A stretch of 64,000 bases of DNA from Parelaphostrongylus tenuis. Lineage: Eukaryota > Nematoda > Chromadorea > Rhabditida > Metastrongylidae. Of the stretch, positions 62,201 to 64,000 are shown in pieces (the first letter of the stretch is position 1; each line of letters starts with the position of its first letter). The DNA is taken from NCBI GenBank assembly GCA_019055375.1, contig JAHQIW010000495.1, positions 62,001 to 126,000 of the forward strand, written 5' to 3'. The position numbers and the translations under genes are program-made. Under the pieces are notes generated by a model. It did not search any database, was not told the origin of the DNA, and saw only the letters and a list, made by a program, of their open reading frames with translations.

Positions 62201-63018
62201 AAAGTCTTAGAAAACTGTACAGATCAAAAGAGCAGTGAAAATATGGGACAAATTGGCTAATCGAGTTCTACTTCCGCCTCGCTATTTATATCTATTCCAA
62301 TTCTTTTTATTTACCAAGACTTATGAGGCAGAGCTAAACCAAAGCAGTGTTTCTCCAAAACCTTGGAAAATTCCTATTATAAATTATTTCATGTCATTGA
62401 ATGAGCAGTTTTGAAATGCCATATTTCAGTATCCATCTATACATTGAGTTTTATACAATCGTGTGCCATCTAATCGGCGGAACAATTGAATTTTACAGAA
62501 CTCGACCTTTTGATGAAATGTCTGCATTTCTCTGAGATGTCTGTAGGAAGTGGAGGATGCGTCTTGAACATTCCTACACGAAACATAGCAGCTTGAGGGT
62601 TTTGCATCTGAAAGTACGCTGATGTACGTCTACTTTCAAAAACGCTAAAAACCACATGATAAAGCACCGACTTCGACAAATGGCGGACGTCCAGTGGCCA
62701 TTTCAACCATTGTACAACCGAAGCTCCAGATGTCTGCTGGTGCACCGTAGCCACGCTGACCATGATCGATCACTTCTGGTGCCATGTATTGTAAGGTACC
62801 TCAATAAGTTATAATATTGCTACCGCCTCTAAAACAGAAAATTTGTAGAAGGAAAGAATATCTGTTTCGTACCAGTAAAGGTTTCCGTGACGGGATTCAA
62901 ACCAGCTAGTCGTTTACAGGTTCCAAAATCACTGATCTTACACACTCCGCTATAGGTGTTCACTAACACATTGTCACCTTTGATGTCTCGATGGACGATT
63001 TTCTGTTCGTGAAGATAC
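41043..63018 (-). CDS. nsy-1: ASK1-type MAP kinase kinase kinase (NSY-1/MAP3K5 homologue), C-terminal 758 residues in 18 exons
   Basis: The exons in order are 62873-63018, 62672-62799, 62507-62607, 62070-62150, 58737-58807, 55158-55293, 54575-54673, 53349-53474, 52591-52806, 52384-52456, 51098-51154, 50489-50623, 49604-49762, 47319-47500, 46654-46757, 43425-43584, 43137-43277 and 41043-41205. Every junction keeps phase, for 759 codons with the stop. ASK1-type kinases phosphorylate MAP2Ks of the p38/JNK pathways in the cytosol; in C. elegans NSY-1 acts in innate immunity and neuron fate. Visible here are the HRD and DFG loops, the APE region, the C-lobe, a serine-rich linker with an ASK1-like 14-3-3 site, the KDSERR region, a helical coiled-coil segment and the C-terminal SAM-like domain. 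The N-terminal regulatory half and the ATP-binding lobe lie beyond the right edge. Introns hold many mobile elements. Confidence 0.93.
41268..41560 (-). repeat. tRNA-derived SINE, copy 4 (intronic)
   Basis: Decayed copy in the last intron of the kinase gene, antisense to the 24.36 kb copy and in the same sense as the gene. The head has GTGGTTGAAGGTGCTCTGCG and the tail keeps CTTAGAGATTGGTCAACGAC. Confidence 0.7.
41561..43130. other. Last kinase intron, remainder
   Basis: Intron sequence without further recognised elements. Confidence 0.5.
43137..43277 (-). CDS. nsy-1: nsy-1 exon: SAM-like domain, first part
   Basis: Acceptor ATTTAG, donor GTGAGT; 46 codons. [20 protein letters not shown] and REELLAIGV align with the C-terminal SAM-like domain of ASK1. 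Confidence 0.92.
43425..43584 (-). CDS. nsy-1: nsy-1 exon: Gly/Ser-rich linker
   Basis: Acceptor TCGTTCAG, donor GTTCGT; 52 codons, [20 protein letters not shown] and [20 protein letters not shown] shorter form ending at the internal CCA|GTGAGT donor would break the frame into the next exon. Confidence 0.82.
44269..45305 (+). mobile_element. mariner-family element lacking the N-terminal domain
   Basis: The left end TTAGGTTGTCCCATAATTTC is a typical mariner terminus. A matching inverted start is partly kept on the right (ACGAAAGAAAT near 45282). Inside, frame pieces give [20 protein letters not shown] and, near 44810-44960, [19 protein letters not shown] and [13 protein letters not shown] with the second and third catalytic-site neighbourhoods. 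The DNA-binding N-terminus is deleted, the normally conserved DNARPH is NNARPH and frames shift, so it is dead. It sits in a kinase intron, opposite to the gene. Confidence 0.8.
46654..46757 (-). CDS. nsy-1: nsy-1 exon: coiled coil
   Basis: Acceptor CACTTTAG, donor GTAATG; 34 codons, [20 protein letters not shown], matching the position of the C-terminal coiled coil through which ASK1 dimerises. Confidence 0.88.
46760..47318. other. Kinase intron; nothing recognised
   Basis: The open frame at 47049-47288 has no support. Confidence 0.4.
47319..47500 (-). CDS. nsy-1: nsy-1 exon: linker into coiled coil
   Basis: Acceptor ATGTTTCAG, donor GTAAGC; 60 codons. A Ser/Arg-rich stretch ([20 protein letters not shown]) runs into a heptad-like helix. 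Confidence 0.88.
48853..48895 (-). ncRNA. Hammerhead ribozyme motif, damaged stem III
   Basis: CTGACGA (48889-48883) and GAAA (48870-48867) are intact, but stem II has a C-C mismatch and the bases that should close stem III (TGT) read TTG. Probably inactive. This strand is the sense strand of the kinase transcript. Confidence 0.6.
49029..49071 (+). ncRNA. Hammerhead ribozyme motif, complete core
   Basis: CTGACGA at 49035-49041; stem II GGCT/GGCC with a GCAA tetraloop; GAAA at 49054-49057; short stem III ACA/TGT with a two-base loop; cleavage-site A at 49065. Stem I is GCCCGA with TGGGGC, five of six pairs with one G-G mismatch. All invariant core bases are present, making this the best candidate for activity in the window. 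It would be transcribed antisense to the kinase. Confidence 0.75.
49375..49445 (+). repeat. Penelope-like terminal repeat scrap
   Basis: GGGTCTGAAGAAGGCGAAAA followed by CTCAGAAAGTCGG is a decayed version of the terminal repeat core at 5.39 and 36.86 kb. Confidence 0.45.
49604..49762 (-). CDS. nsy-1: nsy-1 exon: IKPHWMFAL block
   Basis: Acceptor GTTTTCAG, donor GTGAGA; 53 codons. [20 protein letters not shown] is nearly identical to the same region of vertebrate ASK1, the best-conserved part outside the kinase. Confidence 0.94.
50489..50623 (-). CDS. nsy-1: nsy-1 exon: helical region
   Basis: Acceptor ATAATTGAG, donor GTACTG; 45 codons. [20 protein letters not shown] and [11 protein letters not shown] align with the ASK1 segment ending in DFDSHGISQ. 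Confidence 0.9.
51098..51154 (-). CDS. nsy-1: nsy-1 exon: helical region
   Basis: Acceptor TTGTTCAG, donor GTAAGT; 19 codons [19 protein letters not shown]. Confidence 0.88.
51350..52165 (+). pseudogene. mariner-family transposase relic (intronic)
   Basis: With many stops and frame breaks the plus strand gives [12 protein letters not shown] (the first catalytic aspartate neighbourhood, normally VTGDEKWI-like), then scraps of the central region. From about 51900 it gives [20 protein letters not shown] (normally PPYSPDLAPSDYHLF). It sits in the kinase intron between 51154 and 52384, opposite to the gene. Confidence 0.7.
52384..52456 (-). CDS. nsy-1: nsy-1 exon: KDSERR block
   Basis: Acceptor CCTTTTCAG, donor GTTAGT; 24 codons [20 protein letters not shown], a strongly conserved ASK1 block. 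Confidence 0.92.
52591..52806 (-). CDS. nsy-1: nsy-1 exon: linker, longest exon seen
   Basis: Acceptor AATTGATAG; 71 codons from [20 protein letters not shown] to an acidic [16 protein letters not shown]. The donor is GTCCAT, weak, chosen because it joins to the next exon as [14 protein letters not shown], as in ASK1. Without splicing the frame stops 15 bases on, so a truncated variant is conceivable. A MITE begins a few bases upstream of the acceptor. Confidence 0.82.
52810..53085. repeat. MITE with about 100-bp inverted arms (intronic)
   Basis: Left arm 52812-52910 and right arm 52975-53083 are near-perfect inverted copies over TCTGAGAAAATGCTTGT, TTTTTTGGGTGTCGGCCATT and TTCTATGTT. The loop is about 65 bp. 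Its left edge lies within a few bases of the acceptor of the exon at 52591-52806. No coding capacity. It should form a stable hairpin in the pre-mRNA. Confidence 0.82.
53349..53474 (-). CDS. nsy-1: nsy-1 exon: serine-rich linker
   Basis: Acceptor CTTTTACAG, donor GTGGGT; 41 codons, low complexity with many Ser and Asn ([20 protein letters not shown]). Confidence 0.85.
53505..53602. repeat. TA-rich microsatellite
   Basis: (TA)n with scattered C and G, in a kinase intron. Confidence 0.85.
53700..53985. repeat. Penelope-like inverted pair with hairpin centre
   Basis: A minus-oriented core (GACGTTTCAACGGATTCGCC with CTTCTTCAAAG, 53718-53748) and a plus-oriented one (CCTGAAGAAAGCACCGTCGA then AACGTC, 53908-53938) face outward. 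Between them CACAGAGTCTTACATGAGTG and CCCATGTAAGACTGTGTGGC form a long hairpin. Same divergent plan as the 4.6 and 36.3 kb elements. In a kinase intron. Confidence 0.65.
54060..54290. repeat. tRNA-derived foldback element (intronic)
   Basis: The minus strand near 54110-54190 has a B box (AGGTTCGAGTCC) and an A-box-like GTTGGTAAATTGAGCACGCG. An inverted partial copy follows with TGGTTCGAGTCC at 54235 and AAGTTTTGCACG. Same family as 3.3 and 7.7 kb. Confidence 0.65.
54575..54673 (-). CDS. nsy-1: nsy-1 exon: linker with ASK1-like 14-3-3 site
   Basis: Acceptor AATTACAG, donor GTAATA; 32 codons. [11 protein letters not shown] corresponds in position and pattern to the RSIS-LPVP segment of human ASK1, whose phosphoserine binds 14-3-3. 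Conservation of that role is inferred. Confidence 0.85.
55158..55293 (-). CDS. nsy-1: nsy-1 exon: linker
   Basis: Acceptor CTGTTGAG, donor GTATTG; 44 codons with [19 protein letters not shown] and [12 protein letters not shown]. The ATG near its start is internal. Confidence 0.82.
55612..55885 (+). repeat. tRNA-derived SINE, copy 5 (intronic)
   Basis: Decayed: GAGGTTAGAGGTGCCCTGTG head, GATGTGCATTCAATCATCCA body, GGGATTGATCAACTTCGAGA tail. Opposite to the kinase gene. Confidence 0.7.
55930..57125. repeat. Large foldback element, copy 8 (intronic)
   Basis: Plus-type blocks at 55970-56480 (AAATAAAATTGTGTTTAGTA, TATGCACGAAAAGTACGTGA) and minus-type blocks at 56930-57110 (TTCGAAGCTACAGCGCGGCA, CCCAATAACAGAAAAGTACC) with subunits between. 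It fills much of the kinase intron between 55293 and 58737. Open frames inside are not genes. Confidence 0.45.
57790..58072 (-). repeat. tRNA-derived SINE, copy 6 (intronic)
   Basis: Strongly decayed; head TGTGGCGCAGTGATCTGAGG, middle CATATCTGGCC (plus strand) and tail near 57795 still align with the family. Confidence 0.6.
58737..58807 (-). CDS. nsy-1: nsy-1 exon: post-kinase linker
   Basis: Acceptor GTTCTAG, donor GTAATT; 23 codons, basic ([20 protein letters not shown]). It is separated from the kinase exons by a 3.3-kb intron containing two SINE copies. Confidence 0.8.
59172..59468 (-). repeat. tRNA-derived SINE, copy 7 (intronic)
   Basis: Well preserved on the minus strand: head TGTGGCGCAGTGGTTAAAGT, body GGCTCACCGAATCTTCC, tail CCTCAGGGATTGTCCAATGC. 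In the kinase intron between 58807 and 62070. Confidence 0.75.
59690..61200. other. Kinase intron; nothing recognised
   Basis: No exon fits the phase between 58807 and 62070, and none is needed. No repeat match seen. Confidence 0.45.
61262..61445 (+). repeat. tRNA-derived SINE, copy 8, shortened (intronic)
   Basis: The head GTGATTACAGGCGCCCTGCA, B-box-like TTGATTTGATCCCG and tail AAGGGTTGATCAATACCGAT remain; about 110 bp of the middle are gone. Confidence 0.6.
62070..62150 (-). CDS. nsy-1: nsy-1 exon: kinase subdomain XI
   Basis: Acceptor [27 protein letters not shown] carries the closing arginine of the kinase fold. Donor GTGAGT. Confidence 0.92.
62507..62607 (-). CDS. nsy-1: nsy-1 exon: kinase subdomain X
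   Basis: Acceptor ACTTTCAG; reads [20 protein letters not shown] and then EKCRHFIK. The ATG is internal, not a start. Donor GTCGAG. Confidence 0.93.
62672..62799 (-). CDS. nsy-1: nsy-1 exon: activation segment end and helix F
   Basis: [20 protein letters not shown] and [19 protein letters not shown] are kinase subdomains VIII and IX. It ends after GTC GAA with the donor GTCGGT, which is GT but lacks the usual A at +3. This donor was chosen because it alone restores the family length to the next exon (PPFVE-MQNPQ). Confidence 0.9.
62873..63018 (-). CDS. nsy-1: nsy-1 exon: catalytic and DFG loops
   Basis: The acceptor ATCTTAG precedes 63018; the first base completes a codon from the unseen upstream exon. 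[18 protein letters not shown] (HRD aspartate), [16 protein letters not shown] (DFG) and TETFTG follow. The activation-loop threonines known from ASK1 are kept. Donor GTACG after 62873, one base into a Gly codon. Confidence 0.93.
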
Positions 63019-63077
63019 CTAAGATTGATTCAGCGGTACAAAAAATTTGCGTATGCATGTATGGATTCTTATAAACA

Positions 63078-63130
63078 TATAAACATGTATATGTGCATAT
63101 ATATATATATATATATATGCATATATATAT
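63078..63130. repeat. TA microsatellite at the RTE junction
   Basis: Mixed (TA)n and (CATA) run directly at the 5' edge of the RTE copy. Confidence 0.8.
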
Positions 63131-63680
63131 GCTCCGATACCCTGACGGGACACTTACAGCTTCGAGAAGGGCTATGGAGAAAATCATCCACCAATACTGC
63201 TCGGATTTCTTCGCTAGCCATGTCCTCTTACCGTCATATAAATTGAAAGAGGACGAATATGTCGTTCCACCGGTCCTCCCTTCCAAAATGCGGCATGCTA
63301 TATCGTCGGTGAAAAACAGAACAACATCCGGTCTAGACAGGATTAGACCAGAACACCTAAAGAACCTGCCCCCAGTTCTCATCAACACCCTGGCTCGGCT
63401 CTTCACTCGCTACCTGTCAGAATGCAAGGTCTCTATTCAATGGAATATCAGCAAGACCGCATTATTGCTCAGAAAGGGAGACCTTCACGACATAGGCAAT
63501 TATCGCCCAATCTGTTTGCTGTCCGTTGTCTATAAACTCTTTACTCAAGTCATCCTAAACAGGATCGACAAAACACTGGACGAAGGACAGCCATGCGAAC
63601 AAGTAGGGTTCCGAAAAGGATTCAGTACCATAGACCACATCCACACGATTACAAGACTTATTGATGTTTCAAGACTTTGA
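63131..63680 (+). pseudogene. Reverse transcriptase, RTE clade, N-terminal part with a deletion
   Basis: The open frame to 63680 includes TA-repeat codons before 63131 that are not part of the protein. The fingers motifs are complete up to DVSR, then the deletion ends the frame. It overlaps the 9.06-10.15 kb copy from SVETEAV onward, so together the two give most of the RT of this family. Confidence 0.85.
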
Positions 63681-64000
63681 TTCAGTGGAAACAGAAGCGG
63701 TTATAGAGGCTCTGGATAACCAGGGCGTCCCTACTCGGTACATAATGATCCTTCGTGAACTTCAGAAAGATTTCACGACACAAACTATCATTGACGACAG
63801 AAGAGGGGTTCAACAAGCGATACAACTTCGCCAAAACCATTCACTGCCACCCTACAAAACCACGCGAACATTAGAATGGAAAGAAATGGGAGTGAAAATT
63901 GACGGTCGACAATTAAACCATCTTCACTTTGCTGACGATATCGTTCTCATAACACCAAACATCAGCCAAGCAGAACGAATATTGACCGATTTCGATAACG
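63131..64000 (+). mobile_element. RTE-type retrotransposon, 5'-truncated, partial at window edge
   Basis: From 63131 the plus strand encodes the linker before the RT domain and the fingers: YPDGTLTASRRAMEKIIHQY, TSGLDRIRPEHLKNLPPVLI, NYRPICLLSVVYKLFTQVIL, EQVGFRKGFSTIDHIHTITR. At about 63676 roughly 50 bp that should encode the LTFIDLKKA region are deleted, shifting the frame; then SVETEAVIEALDNQGVPTRY and, after more small gaps, HFADDIVLITPNIS. It runs off the right edge. It lies in the intron upstream of the first visible kinase exon, opposite to the gene. Confidence 0.88.

Noticed and set aside
62470..62763. Independent 97-residue gene starting at the ATG at 62763
   Set aside because: Its second half is a kinase exon and its first half is the previous exon out of frame plus the intron between them; the true join is by splicing.

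Overview
The window reads as nuclear DNA of a nematode, most likely a strongylid (hookworm-type, clade V) parasite. The grounds are AT-rich sequence, small exons spread over long introns, a nematode-type chemoreceptor exon, an ASK1/NSY-1 kinase gene, and a dense load of RTE, mariner, Penelope-like, SINE and foldback repeats. No ribosomal RNA, convincing functional tRNA, CRISPR array or bacterial operon was seen.

Layout. 1-11 kb: repeats (two RTE copies on the minus strand, a gutted mariner, tRNA-like foldbacks, a Penelope-like element with a GIY-YIG endonuclease end). 11.25-11.49 kb: one orphan exon resembling a nematode Sre-type 7TM receptor. 15.9-19.9 kb: four phase-consistent minus-strand exons of a gene I cannot name, with a hammerhead-ribozyme palindrome in one intron. 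20-36 kb: Penelope relics, SINEs, TA microsatellites and several large foldback elements. 37.1-38.2 kb: a plus-strand thioredoxin gene (four exons seen, first exon not found). 41.0-63.0 kb: the C-terminal part of a minus-strand MAP3K5/ASK1 (nsy-1) homologue. It has 18 exons whose splice phases all agree, running from the catalytic loop of the kinase to the stop codon. 63.1-64 kb: an RTE reverse-transcriptase copy inside the intron upstream of the first visible kinase exon.

How the genes relate. The kinase is a stress-activated MAP3K upstream of p38/JNK modules. Its vertebrate counterpart ASK1 is held inactive by reduced thioredoxin, and here a thioredoxin gene lies tail-to-tail about 2.8 kb past the kinase stop codon. 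This adjacency may be chance but is checkable.

The most unusual non-protein signal is a set of inverted-repeat elements whose two arms each carry a hammerhead-ribozyme or hammerhead-like core in divergent orientation. The best cores are at 17.33-17.37 kb (minus), 17.72-17.77 kb (plus) and 49.03-49.07 kb (plus, inside a kinase intron). The same divergent layout flanks a Penelope GIY-YIG end at 4.6-5.5 kb. A second recurring structure is a family of roughly 0.8-1 kb foldback elements whose inverted arms seem to be built of related subunits of about 130 bp.
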